A stretch of 64,000 nucleotides of DNA, taken from positions 538,475 to 602,474 of the forward strand of contig VLTN01000016.1 of assembly GCA_008330645.1 (NCBI GenBank). The letters are read 5' to 3'. This DNA comes from Cafeteria roenbergensis. Taxonomy: Eukaryota > Sar > Bigyra > Bicosoecida > Cafeteriaceae. The number at the start of each line of letters is the position of its first letter. Within the stretch, counting starts at the first letter, position 1. A model generated the notes under the pieces. The model saw nothing but the letters and a program-made list of their open reading frames with translations, was not told the DNA's origin and made no database searches. Below, one piece after another: positions 1 through 9,892 of this stretch. Made by a program: the position numbers and the translations under genes.

Positions 1-664
1 CGGCACCAATCTCCAGTGCAAGTGCTGGCAAGGCACGGCCGCATCCCAACGCTGCGCGGCTCCTTGCCGGCGAGCAGTGCGCGTCCGCTGCTCGTGGCAG
101 CACCAGCAGGAACGGACTCGTGCTGGGGCACGAGGCAGGGGGCTTGCACGCGCGCAGTGCGGACGCAAGGAGCCGAGGGGGCGCGGTTCGGCAAGCGAGG
201 TGGGGTCGCACCTGAAGTGGGCCGCGCTGCGGTTGCTGAACAGCACGTGGTTGCGGCTGTCGGCCTCGATGGCAGCGGTGTAGCTGGCGATCTGCGCAAA
301 CAGCCGAGACAACAAAGCAGCCAAGCGGGGCCAGGGGTAGCGGGGAGAGGGCCAGCGCGGCGAGTCTCAAGGTGCGCCGCTTGAACCTGGGAGGCATTGA
401 CACGGCCGTCTTCACCGCGACGGAAGGGGCAGGCCCTCGAGGCGCGCCCCCACCCCTTCGGAAGGCGCAACGCGACGCGCTGTGCTTGCGCTTCGCGGGG
501 CTCACAGCGCTCATGAAGTCGCCGGCCTTGAAGGCGTCGTTGCCAAGCTGCTTGTGGCCCTCGGCGGCCTTGGCGGCGGCGGCGGCGGCGGACATGGCGG
601 CCCCGGCACCGGACTCGGCGGTCTTGCCCTTGGCCTTGCGCTTCGTGCGGAACTTGGGGGGCAT
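1..664 (-). CDS. TPR-repeat protein (5' part, runs off the left edge)
   Basis: Tetratricopeptide-repeat protein of the STI1/TTC co-chaperone-like kind; only the N terminus is here. Exon 1 is 664-506 (ATG at 664, 53 codons, phase 0): a basic start (MPPKFRTKRK), an alanine tract, then the first TPR helix with the typical signature GHKQLGNDAFKAGDF. Exon 2 is 291-212 and supplies the second helix: IASYTAAIEADSRNHVLFSN followed by RSAAHF, the textbook continuation of a TPR1. Donors are GTGAGC and GTGCGA; the acceptor before exon 2 is TTTGCGCAG. A third exon probably starts at 24 (acceptor TTGCCAG), giving a short stretch with the expected G-D after the helix turn, but only 24 bases remain. TPR1 of this type often binds C-terminal EEVD peptides of Hsp70/Hsp90; that role is inferred. 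The family is clear, the exact orthologue is not. Confidence 0.72.
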   Translation of the reverse strand, partial: MPPKFRTKRKAKGKTAESGAGAAMSAAAAAAKAAEGHKQLGNDAFKAGDFMSAVSPAKRKHSASRCAFRRGGGAPRGPAPSVAVKTAVSMPPRFKRRTLRLAALALSPLPLAPLGCFVVSAVCADRQLHRCHRGRQPQPRAVQQPQRGPLQVRPHLACRTAPPRLLASALRACKPPASCPSTSPFLLVLPRAADAHCSPARSRAALGCGRALPALALEIGA

Positions 665-960
665 GCTGATCCGCAGCGAAAGGGGCGAGTGCTCGGGCGG
701 CGCGCTGCGCCGGCAGGGCACTGCGAAGGTTGCCGCCAAGCAGAGCCGCAGCGGCAGCAGCCTCTTTGGGAGCACGCAAACATTGTGTGCACACTCATCT
801 GCAACTGGGGCTCCCCCTGGGGCCGGCAGGCTGCTGCAGGCCAGCCCGGCCAGGCCCCGGCAACAAGGGTGATATCCTGCCCGCATAGCGAGCAGACGCC
901 CCTCTGACAAGAGGGGGAGCTCTAACGAAAGCCCGTAGCCAGCGCGCCAGCCAGAGCGCC

Positions 961-3140
961 TCACTCCCGCCACGCCTCGCGAGCGCGCCCGCTCGCGGCA
1001 GCCGCCGCCTGCGGCGCCACCGCAGGAGCCGAGGACTCCTCGTCCGCCTGCGGCGCCACAAGCTCGATTGCCTCGCCTTCGTGGAGCTCGGTGCCGTGCT
1101 CGACGTTGGTGCGAGGGGCGCGCTTGCCTCCGCGCCGGCAGCAGCCCCCGCGGCTGCACAGCCACGCCGACAAGGCAAGCATGACGAACTCGAGGATCTC
1201 GACGATGGTCAGAGCGCTCATTCCGGCCCAGAGGCCGGTGTTTCCGCCGACCTCGCCGAGCATGCTCTCGAAGCTGTAGGCGCGCACCGTTGTCACCACC
1301 TGGTACTCGGTGGTGGGCGGGAAGACGCGCACACTCATCATGTTCTGGGCGAGGTACTCCGGGGTGATGGATGTGTCCTGCTTGGCGCTCCGCACCACGT
1401 CCAGAATCGTGCTGGCCGAGGCGACGCTTGGCCACAGCTGGCGTCCCGCCGTGGCCGTGTAGAGGGTCTCGAGGCACCGGTCAGGGCAGCTTGCCGAACA
1501 CCCCAGCTCGCCCGCTTGGAACCTTGAAAGCTGCGTGGCGATGCACGCCTTCTCCTCGCTCGAGCACACGTACAGCGACGGCCTCTCCTCCATGGTGGTG
1601 GGCCACGGCAGCAGCAGGCACTCGCAGACGTCGGCAACGCTCGCGTAGTAGCAGTCGCGCTCACAGGCGGTCTTCGCGTACCCCGCCGGGTCCGTCGCGC
1701 CGCTCTCGCTGTGCCATGCCTCGTTGCACGTGCCCCACGGCGGGAACAGGCGGGACCGGTCAACGCGCTCGAAGGCGATGTCCGAAGCAGAGCCGGGTCC
1801 CACTCCAAAGCCGGAGGTCGGGTTGGCCAGGACGCTGGGGTCGTGGATGATGACCCGGATGCCGGCCGACTCGGGGCCCTTGAACAGGGCCTCGACGGTC
1901 GAATTGCGGTTGTCGGGCGGGGCGCGGGCATCGCTTGCGCTCCCGGGCCCGGGGTCCTCCTGCACGCGTCTGGGAGCCAGGAGCCGCCGGGCGGGCTGGG
2001 AAGGCGAGGGCGTGCGAGTGGGTGACGCTCCGGCCGGCGACGATGCCTGAGGGCTCGAAGAGGCTGCGGCAGGTGGAGGGCTGCTTGATGCAGTTGCACT
2101 GGAGCTCGACGTCTGCGGCGACGCCTGCGCCGACGCCTGCGCCGACGTCTGCGGCGACGTCTGTGGGGACGTCTGCGGCGACGTCTGCGGCGAAGTCTGC
2201 GGCGACGTCTGCGCCGATCCGGAGGAGTCTGGCTCGGTGCCAGGGCCCTGGTCAGCTCCCGACGCCTGCCGCACCGAGGTCCGGGGGGAGTACCCCACGT
2301 ACTCGGCTTGCTCGATGTCGAGCACGAGGCGCAGGCCATAGTCCGGCCCGGTGCGAGCAGAGGTCAGCGGGTTTGGGCCGCTCGCATTGAACTCCTCGCC
2401 GTCGATGGTGAGCGCGCGCAAGCCGTGAAAGGTGTAACACGCGCCGAATTGCGCATCGAGGAGCACCGAAAAGTTGTCGGCAAAGCACTCCAGGCCAGCG
2501 AACTCGCAGCGCAGGATGAAGTTGTTCACCGGCTGCGTCATCAGCTCGAGGACGCTGTTGTTGAGAGTGGACAGCCCGTACTGAGCCACGCGCGACTGCT
2601 GGAACCCGTTTTCGTTGCATACCGTCACGGCAGGGAACGGAACGGGCGCGCGGCTCTCCCACTTGACCACGGTGGCAGTTGGATTTTGCAGGAAGTACTG
2701 CACCCGATCCGTCACGATGACCACGAGCGCGACAAGCGCGCCAAGCAGAAGCACGAGCCACAGCCACCTGCGGTCGTGGTTGGGGTGGTGTCTGGGGCGC
2801 GAGGGCTGCAGTGGGTGACGCTGCGCTACCCAACGCGCGCTCTCGGGACATTGCCGTGAAAGCCGGCAGCAACCGCTTGCAAACGCTCACCGCCGACAAG
2901 AGCGCTCCTTAGACAGGTAGAACACCTTTCCCACCCCGTGCGCCTGCGGGGCGCGGTAGGAAAGACAGCGCATGCCGGAGCAGGGGGCGAGCCAGAGGGT
3001 TCCGCGTCGGGAAGGGCTGGACGCATTGACCCGCCTGTTGTCGTGCTGGCAGTGACGAAGCGCAGCTCTCTCACGGTTACATTGTCCGAGAACTCCTGGA
3101 GCGGCTGGAAGCCTTCGGGCTGCCTGCTTTCCGACGACAT
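961..3140 (-). CDS. DEG/ENaC/ASIC-family cation channel subunit
   Basis: Two-TM, large-ectodomain cation channel of the degenerin/epithelial sodium channel family. Three exons: 3140-3075, 2943-2891, 2767-961; phases join exactly to 641 residues. The N-terminal gating motif appears only after splicing: FSDNVT from exon 1 joins AHGVGKVF from exon 2, matching the family's F...T.HG...IF block. TM1 (about residues 41-62) ends in TDRVQYF, followed by the conserved PFPAVTVCN at the start of the ectodomain. The ectodomain has many Cys and the GACYTFHG motif. The C-terminal pore segment has GGNTGLWAGMS then a long hydrophobic TM2 to about residue 577; the G-x-S selectivity filter is G-M-S (about 555-557). 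An insert around 225-250 is a Gln-Thr-Ser-Pro repeat. The cytoplasmic tail is about 64 residues with acidic stretches. Likely Na+-permeable; the gating stimulus is unknown. The open frame upstream of TM1 lacks an ATG, which supports the spliced model. Confidence 0.88.
2107..2213 (-). repeat. 12-bp in-frame minisatellite encoding QTSP/QASA repeats
   Basis: About nine imperfect 12-base units (plus-strand type GACGTCTGCGGC) inside the ectodomain coding region of the channel gene. They encode tandem Gln-Thr-Ser-Pro, degenerating to Gln-Ala-Ser-Ala. The period keeps the frame, so copy-number change would lengthen or shorten the extracellular loop without breaking the protein. Confidence 0.85.
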
Positions 3141-3769
3141 GAGATTCGCGCGCAGGGGGCACCGGCGGGCAATGCCCTGGGCTTCCCGGCAACGAGTGCC
3201 ACTGCCGCCCCATCGGCCTGGCGCTCAAGGCGCCTCTGCCGCAGAGGCACGGCCATATCGCGCCGATTCGCCTCGGCAACGGGCTGGGCATGGCACAACT
3301 GCCTTTGAGGCTGATGGGCAACGAAACGGGTCGCGTAGCAGCGGGGAGGCGCGAAGCCCGCGGCTTGCGACGGCAGCTCAGCCAGTGATGCTGCTGGTCT
3401 CCACCACGCGGAGCCAGCGACGTCAGGGGGTGTCTGTGGTGCCATTCACGCCCCGTCGCGCATGCGGTTGTGCTTGCGCCGATTCGTCCCCGTCGGGGCA
3501 ATGGCGCGCTGGCATTGGTGATTCAATCGACGGGGAGAGCACAAGCCAGCTGGAGGCTCGCGCAACGAGGCCACAGCAGCCCAATTTTGCCAGCTCGCCG
3601 CGGTGTTTCGGCTGCACAGGCAGGATTGCAGCCAGCACGACGCAGTGTTCGCGCAGGTCGCCTGCACCCGTGCCAGTGGCCGGCTTGTACATGGCTGCGG
3701 CAGAGCGCGCGTCCTCAGCGTCAGTGATGCGCCGGCGGGGCACACGCTCGCGAGCGCCGGGCACCTGCG
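3141..3769. other. Intergenic region between divergent channel and LU7TM genes
   Basis: This stretch separates two divergently transcribed genes and must hold both 5' ends. I see no tRNA, no repeat and no ORF with family resemblance. The open frames on both strands are arginine/alanine-rich noise typical of GC-rich DNA. Confidence 0.6.
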
Positions 3770-5761
3770 ATGGCTCGCTGCACGGCAGCGGTGCTCCTAG
3801 GGGCTGCGCTGCTGTCCGGTGGCGCGCTTGGCCGCATCCACGACTTGGAAATCGTGAACGATGGCCGGTTCGTGTTCGACCTGGAGACGTTTGGCTTCCA
3901 CGCCGGAGGCACGCTCAACCTCAAGATCTCCGACTTCAAGGTGAGGCCGGCAACGGGGCGCCCCGGGGAGCGATAGCTGCTGTGGGACGCAGGGAGGCGG
4001 CTCTTGCTGGGCTTCCGTGCAGCGGCTGCTCGTTGGTGGCCGTTCTCCGCGCGTTTCCGAAGCGTGCCTTGCCCCGCATGCACTGGCGCTGCTTGCGGGG
4101 CGCGAGATCGCGTCCTTCCCGTGTCCGGCCCGCCTTCTGCCTGCAGGTGGTAGCCCCCGCTGGGGCGGACACGTTTGCAGGCTTCGTCTTGCGCCAGGTG
4201 AGCCCCGAGGCAAATTGCTCCGCAGAGCGCTGGTAGCCGGCCCTGGTCGCTTGTGCCCCCCCTTGCGCACGCGGCACCCCAAATACCACTCACGGGAGTC
4301 TTCGTTTTCCCGGCTCGGTCCGTGCAGCGACGCCGAGGCCGCGCCCACGTGTCGTGGTGCTCGCTCCGATGTTGCGTCTCGCTCGCAGACCGAAAACAAG
4401 GTTGCGACGGAGAAGAACCTTGAGCTGCTGTGGAAAGACCACACGTGCCTTCTGTCCGACATCGTCCCTGGGCCCAACGATCGGATGATGAACATGTCTG
4501 AGGAATCTGGGAGCTTGAGTGCCCACATCACGGAGCCAGGCTTCTACTCCCTCATTTACACGCGGTGAGCCAGGCCGCCGCCGCCCCCGCCGCCCCCCCA
4601 CTCCCCCTCCCCCTTCCCCCCGCCACCCTCCTCTCGCGTTCCGCCCCGACGCCTGCGAGCCGCTGCTCCCGCAGGTGCGAGCCCTTCGCCGACGCAAAGT
4701 CCTCGTTCAAGGCGCACGCCGAGTTTGTGAACCCTGGGGGCAACTACCTGAGCGCCGGCGCCCAGGCCCTGCCCGGGATCCTCGGGGCGTCCTCGCTTGC
4801 CTTCGCCGTGGCGACGGGCGTCTGGGTGTGGCACCTCACCCGCCACGGCGAGAAGATTCATGCCGTCCACCACATGTTCACCGTCCTCGCCGCAACCAGG
4901 GCAGCCACGGCCGCGTCCGAGGCCATCCAGCTCGCAGCCATCGCGTCGGTCGGCCACCCCACGGGCTGGTCTGCTCTCTACTACGTGATTCTCTTCTGCA
5001 AGGGCCTCCTGTTCTTCGCAGCCATCCTCCTCATCGGGACCGGCTGGTCGCTCGTGAAGCCCTTCCTCAACAAGTGGGAGATCCGCGTTCTTGCCTTTGC
5101 GCTCCCCTGCCAAACTCTCGTCAACGTGGCCATTGTGGTCGTGGACGAGATGGCCCCGGGCTCCATCCCGTTCGAAGACTGGCTGTTCGTCCTGCACTTC
5201 TTCGACGCGGCCTGCAGCGTAGCCATCCTCCTCCCGGTGGCGTGGACGGTCCGGTCGCTCGCGACTGCCGCAGCCGCGGACGGCAAGGCCCGTGAGGCCC
5301 TGGACCGCCAGCAGCGCTTCCGCAACTTCTTCATCATCACCATGCTCTTCTTCTACACCACGCGCTTCGGAAACTACCTCTTCGACCTCACGATGCCCTA
5401 CTGGGCGCAGTGGGTCCCTGGGATGCTTGTGGAGCTGGTTACTCTCCTCTACTACCTCTGGGTCGGGTGGACCTTCGGACCCGTGGCCGAGAACCCGTAC
5501 ATGCGCGTGAGGGCTGCCAGTGGCGATGACGGGGAGTTCGGGCTGGACGACAGCGGAGTGGACACAGCCGCAGCAAGCGCGGGTGTCGATGGCTCTCACG
5601 CCGGCGACGACGGAGAGGTTGTGGCTGCCGCTGAGGAGGGTCGCAGGCCCAAGTCTGCGCCGGAGGCCGCTGCGCCTCCCGCTGCCCCGGCCCGTTCGCC
5701 TCCAGTTGCCTCGTCGCGTGCACAGGCCGCTTCCGACTCTGAGGACGCGCACAAGGACTGA
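3770..5761 (+). CDS. GPR107/GPR108-like (LU7TM/GOST) seven-transmembrane protein
   Basis: Lung-seven-transmembrane (GOST) family protein; relatives act in Golgi/endosomal trafficking. Four exons: 3770-3940, 4147-4197, 4389-4564, 4675-5761; phases 0, 0, 2 join cleanly to 494 residues. An N-terminal signal peptide (TAAVLLGAALLSGGALG) is followed by RIHDLEI, the usual start of the lumenal domain, then DTFGFxxGG-type sequence (here LETFGFHAGGTLNLKI). The lumenal domain ends in EPGFYSLIY, then a Cys (RCEP). Seven TM segments follow from about residue 145, with typical family blocks KIHAVHHMF, SALYYVILFCKGLLFF, FNKWEIR-like FLNKWEIRVL, and FIITMLFFYTTRF. The tail after TM7 is about 85 residues, acidic/alanine-rich and probably disordered. 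The start is a true ATG directly upstream of the signal peptide. Confidence 0.9.
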
Positions 5762-6099
5762 GATTTTGCGAAGCGCCCGCCAGGCGTGACATGGCTGGCA
5801 TGCGTGTGCGCCGTTCGCCCCCGTCCGCTCTCGGCACGAAAACACCGGTTGCCAGGGCACCCGGCCGCGAGCGATCGATCTGTTGTGCCCACCACTCGTG
5901 GTGCGCGCGCGCACAGGGACCACTCCGTGGGTGCCTCCGGGGTGCAAGGGGGCGGGCAGCCGACGAAATCCTCTGCTGTGTCAAATATCAGGACTGTTCG
6001 ACCCGAACCAGTTGTTCTGCGAGAGCCGCCGGTCAGGCTGCGGTCAGATCTGCCAGTTCGCGGCCACTCTGGGGCACCAGACGACACGCGAGCAGGACC
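5762..6099. other. Short intergenic gap
   Basis: Tandem head-to-tail gap between the LU7TM gene and the PEF-motif gene. No RNA gene, repeat or recognisable ORF seen; it should carry the polyadenylation region of the first gene and the promoter of the second. Confidence 0.5.
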
Positions 6100-7072
6100 A
6101 TGGCAAGTGCTTTCTCTAAGGACGTCAAGGCAGCGCGCGAGGTAGCGTCAGAGGTGCTGGCGTCGATGTCCTCGCAGTGTGAGCAGGCAGGCGTTTGCGC
6201 TGCAAGTTGGTCCGTCAAGCTCGCCCGCCCGGCTGCTGGACCAGGTCCGGCCCGCGCGCCCTGCCGTTGCCGCCACTCGCGTACTCTGCCCCTTCGGGCT
6301 GGTGGTGGACCATGCCGGCGAGCAGCGTGGGTGTCCGGGAAGGGGAGGGGCTGACGCGCAACGCGCGGAGGGGCTGGTGGGACCCTGCTTCAATTGCGCG
6401 TTGAGGGCCGACCCGGTCTTGAGGTCGACCAAGGAACGCGATGGGGAGATTGGTGCCTGTTGCCGCTCATTGGCTCCGCCAGCTCGTGCTGCTGGGGCGC
6501 TTGTGCCCGAAGCGTGCTCCGTGCGAGAGAGCACGAACTGAGCGCCATCTGCGGTGCCGTCGAGCGTGCGCTTGCCTCCCCGCGTGCCTGGCTCGTGGGT
6601 GCGTTTCGCAGCTGGCCCGGCGGCCCCGCCACCGAGCGATCCCACGTTTGCGCCGCGGGAGCTGGAGCGGGAGCGCCACGACGCTGAAGCCAAGGCGGCT
6701 GCAGAGGCCAAGGCAAGGGAGGAGACCGCCCGCATGCCGGGGGAGTTCGCAGGGCTGTCCCAGGACACCGCCGCGGAGCGCGAGGCTGCGGCCGCTGCGG
6801 CGGAAGCGGCCGAGGTGTCCAAATTTGCGTCCTCGCACCCTCCCGAGTTCTCAGAGACGGCGGCTGATCGGAAGGCTCGTGCAGAGGCCGAGGCCGCAGC
6901 CAAAGCCGAGGAGGCCGCTAAGACTGAGGCGCTTGCAGCTGCGAGGTCCATGCCTCCCGAGTTCAGGCCGACGTCCATCGCAGCAAGGCTCGCTGAAGAA
7001 GAAGCCGAGTACGACCCTGACGAGAGCCTCTCTGGCACACCGTGTTCGGACATTGACTCTCCTACTGCATAG
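6100..7072 (+). CDS. Small charged alpha-helical protein with three P-x-EF motifs (unknown)
   Basis: Proposed two-exon gene: 6100-6178 and 6612-7072, intron 433 bases (donor T|GTGAGC, acceptor TTTCGCAG), giving 179 residues. I do not recognise the family. The product is dominated by Ala/Glu/Lys helices likely to form a coiled coil or single alpha-helix. A short motif recurs three times at regular intervals: MPGEF, HPPEF, MPPEF, each preceded by an Ala/Glu-rich helix. This looks like a short linear binding motif displayed on a helical scaffold. No signal peptide or TM segment. The second exon is strongly coding-like; the first exon and intron are inferred from phase and splice signals, so the N terminus is less certain. 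Confidence 0.5.
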
Positions 7073-7512
7073 ACCGTCGACCTGGGTGTGCCACACCTTG
7101 CGGCCTGTGTTTGTTTCTCTTTTTGAGCGATGGCAGCACGCAGAGTGATTCGAAACTATCCGTTCAATCGCATCCGTGTTGGCATTGATGGTGTAGACCC
7201 TGCACGCTCCCACACAGCCATTGGAGTGCCTGGCCAAGCCGCCGTGGCGGCTTCATGTGCTTTCGAAACAAAGGAAACAGCACACACTCAACCTGTTTTT
7301 CGCTGCAGACTTGCGCTCGTTCTGCCGTGGTCGGAGAGATGCCAGGCGATGTCGGTGATGTGTCGGGAGGCAGATGAAGCGAACAGCCACAGATCGGATG
7401 ACCGACAGAAAGAGTGGCGAACATACACTGACACAGCTTAAGGCTTCGGAGAATGTCAAACGGGCTGATCTTAGGACACGAAGGTATGTGACGTCGTGGC
7501 GCGGCTGGTAGG
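7073..7512. other. Intergenic region before the tRNA array
   Basis: Relatively AT-richer stretch without a recognisable gene. No tRNA outside the array proper. Similarity to the repeat unit becomes clear only from about 7513. Confidence 0.5.
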
Positions 7513-7646
7513 TCGGAGTCGCGCATGGTGGGTCCGGGTGTGCGTGTTTCGTGGTGTGGTCGTCGGGGGTCGCGGTGGGCGGGCGGTGCGTGGGCGCGGG
7601 AGGGGTCGTGGGGCGGCGTTGGTGTCGATGTGGAGCGGTTGTGGTG

Positions 7647-7709
7647 TATTTTGGAGCGAGTCGCGTGTTGCATGATCTGATGACCATAACTTGTCTTTGA
7701 AGGCACCAA
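7647..7709 (+). promoter_or_regulatory. Conserved AT-richer block upstream of each tRNA
   Basis: The ~60 bases before each tRNA (TATTTTGG ... ATGATCTGATGACC ... CTTTGAAGGCACCAA) are the least GC-rich part of the unit and are invariant apart from one C/T position. A TATTTT element lies about 60 bases upstream and a CAA triplet abuts the gene. TATA-like and CAA elements upstream of tRNA genes are described in plants; a similar role here is inference. The same block precedes copies 2-7. Confidence 0.45.
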
Positions 7710-7780
7710 GCATCGATGGTGAAATGGTATCATATCTCGTTGCCATCGAGGTAGCCCGGGTTCGATTCCCGGTCGATGCA
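7710..7780 (+). tRNA. tRNA-Gly(GCC), copy 1
   Basis: 71-base gene without intron. Acceptor stem GCATCGA pairs fully with TCGATGC, discriminator A. D stem GTGA/TCAT, D loop with GG. Anticodon stem TCTCG/CGAGG with loop TTGCCAT, giving anticodon GCC. T arm CCGGG-TTCGATT-CCCGG. Internal A box (TGGTGAAATGG) and B box (GGTTCGATTCC) fit pol III. A CAA triplet sits just upstream and a T6 run starts five bases after the end. Confidence 0.97.
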
Positions 7781-7784
7781 ATCC

Positions 7785-7790
7785 TTTTTT
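7785..7790 (+). terminator. Pol III T6 terminator after tRNA copy 1
   Basis: Six consecutive T on the coding strand, preceded by ATCC directly after the tRNA 3' end. The same element recurs after each of the other six copies. It stands out because long T runs are rare in this GC-rich region. Confidence 0.85.
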
Positions 7791-8411
7791 CGTCGCGCAC
7801 CACACTCACCCGAGCGCGCCAACCACGGAGCAGCCAGCCACATCCTCGCCGGCTGTACCGACACCATCGCACCGCGATTCGTCCCCGCCACAGCGCCGGC
7901 ACGCGCGCGCTCGGAAGCGGGGCGGCATCGCGGCCGGGCGGAGGCGACCCCCAGGCAGTCACGGGGACGGCGGGGGCGGCCGCGAGGGTCGCTGTGGGCG
8001 GGCGACGGGGGGCGGGCGGGCATGTGGCGCGGGTGGGGGCGCGGGGCGGACGTCGATGCGGGCCCGGATGGAGGGGGGGGCGAGGGCGGCGTCGGTGACG
8101 ACCCCTTGCGTGTGCGGCGCAGAGGCCAGCGTGCGATGGCGCCGTGTCAAGAGGGGCGAGGGCGGCAGTCGGGGGGCGGGGGGGGGGGGGACGGGGGCGG
8201 GCGTGGGTGGTCGGTCGGAGTCGCGCATGGTTGGTCCGGGTGTGCGTGTTTCGTGGTGTGGTCGTCGGGGGTCGCGGTGGGCGGGCGGTGCGTGGGCGCG
8301 GGAGGGGTCGTGGGGCGGCGCTGGTGTCGATGTGGAGTGGTTGTGGTGTATTTTGGAGCGAGTCGCGTGTTGCATGATCTGATGACCATAATTTGTCTTT
8401 GAAGGCACCAA

Positions 8412-8482
8412 GCATCGATGGTGAAATGGTATCATATCTCGTTGCCATCGAGGTAGCCCGGGTTCGATTCCCGGTCGATGCA
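8412..8482 (+). tRNA. tRNA-Gly(GCC), copy 2
   Basis: Identical in sequence to copy 1, so all stems and boxes are intact. T6 terminator at 8487-8492. Confidence 0.97.
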
Positions 8483-9115
8483 ATCCTTTTTTCGTCGCGC
8501 ACCACACTCACCCGAGCGCGCCAACCACGGAGCAGCCAGCCACATCCTCGCCGGCTGTACCGACACCATCGCACCGCGATTCGTCCCCGCCACAGCGCCG
8601 GCACGCGCGCGCTCGGAAGCGGGGCGGCATCGCGGCCGGGCGGAGGCGACCCCCAGGCAGTCACGGGGACGGCGGGGGCGGCCGCGAGGGTCGCTGTGGG
8701 CGGGCGACGGGGGGCGGGCGGGCATGTGGCGCGGGTGGGGGCGCGGGGCGGACGTCGATGCGGGCCCGGATGGAGGGGGGGCGAGGGCGGCATCGGTGAC
8801 GACCCCTTGCGTGTGCGGCGCAGAGGCCAGCGTGCGATGGCGCCGTGTCAAGAGGGGCGAGGGCGGCAGTCGGGGGGCGGGGGGGACGAGGGGGACGGGG
8901 GCGGGCGTGGGTGGTCGGTCGGAGTCGCGCATGGTTGGTCCGGGTGTGCGTGTTTCGTGGTGTGGTCGTCGGGGGTCGCGGTGGGCGGGCGGTGCGTGGG
9001 CGCGGGAGGGGTCGTGGGGCGGCGTTGGTGTCGATGTGGAGCGGTTGTGGTGTATTTTGGAGCGAGTCGCGTGTTGCATGATCTGATGACCATAATTTGT
9101 CTTTGAAGGCACCAA

Positions 9116-9186
9116 GCATCGATGGTGAAATGGTATCATATCTCGTTGCCATCGAGGTAGCCCGGGTTCGATTCCCGGTCGATGCA
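9116..9186 (+). tRNA. tRNA-Gly(GCC), copy 3
   Basis: Identical to copy 1. T6 terminator at 9191-9196. Confidence 0.97.
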
Positions 9187-9821
9187 ATCCTTTTTTCGTC
9201 GCGCACCACACTCACCCGAGCGCGCCAACCACGGAGCAGCCAGCCACATCCTCGCCGGCTGTACCGACACCATCGCACCGCGATTCGTCCCCGCCACAGC
9301 GCCGGCACGCGCGCGCTCGGAAGCGGGGCGGCATCGCGGCCGGGCGGAGGCGACCCCCAGGCAGTCACGGGGACGGCGGGGGCGGCCGCGAGGGTCGCTG
9401 CGGGCGAGCGACGGGGGGCGGGCAGGGCATGTGGCGCGGGTGGGGGCGCGGGGCAGACGTCGATGCGAGCCCGGATGGAGGGGGGGGCGAGGGCGGCGTC
9501 GGTGACGACCCCTTGCGTGTGCGGCGCAGAGGCCAGCGTGCGATGGCGCCGTGTCAAGAGGGGCGAGGGCGGCAGTCGGGGGGCGGGGGGGACGGGGGGC
9601 AAGGCGGCGGGCGTGGGTGGTCGGTCGGAGTCGCGCATGGTTGGTCCGGGTGTGCGTGTTTCGTGGTGTGGTCGTCGGGGGTCGCGGTGGGCGGGCGGTG
9701 CGTGGGCGCGGGAGGGGTCGTGGGGCGGCGCTGGTGTCGATGTGGAGCGGTTGTGGTGTATTTTGGAGCGAGTCGCGTGTTGCATGATCTGATGACCATA
9801 ACTTGTCTTTGAAGGCACCAA

Positions 9822-9892
9822 GCATCGATGGTGAAATGGTATCATATCTCGTTGCCATCGAGGTAGCCCGGGTTCGATTCCCGGTCGATGCA
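9822..9892 (+). tRNA. tRNA-Gly(GCC), copy 4
   Basis: Identical to copy 1. T6 terminator at 9897-9902. The downstream flank differs from the other copies by a two-base GC expansion (CGCGCGCACC). Confidence 0.97.

Noticed and set aside
7690-7709. Possible C/D-box snoRNA just upstream of each tRNA (TGATGA box-C-like)
   Set aside because: No box D (CTGA) with suitable spacing and no terminal stem was found; kept only as a remark on conserved upstream sequence.
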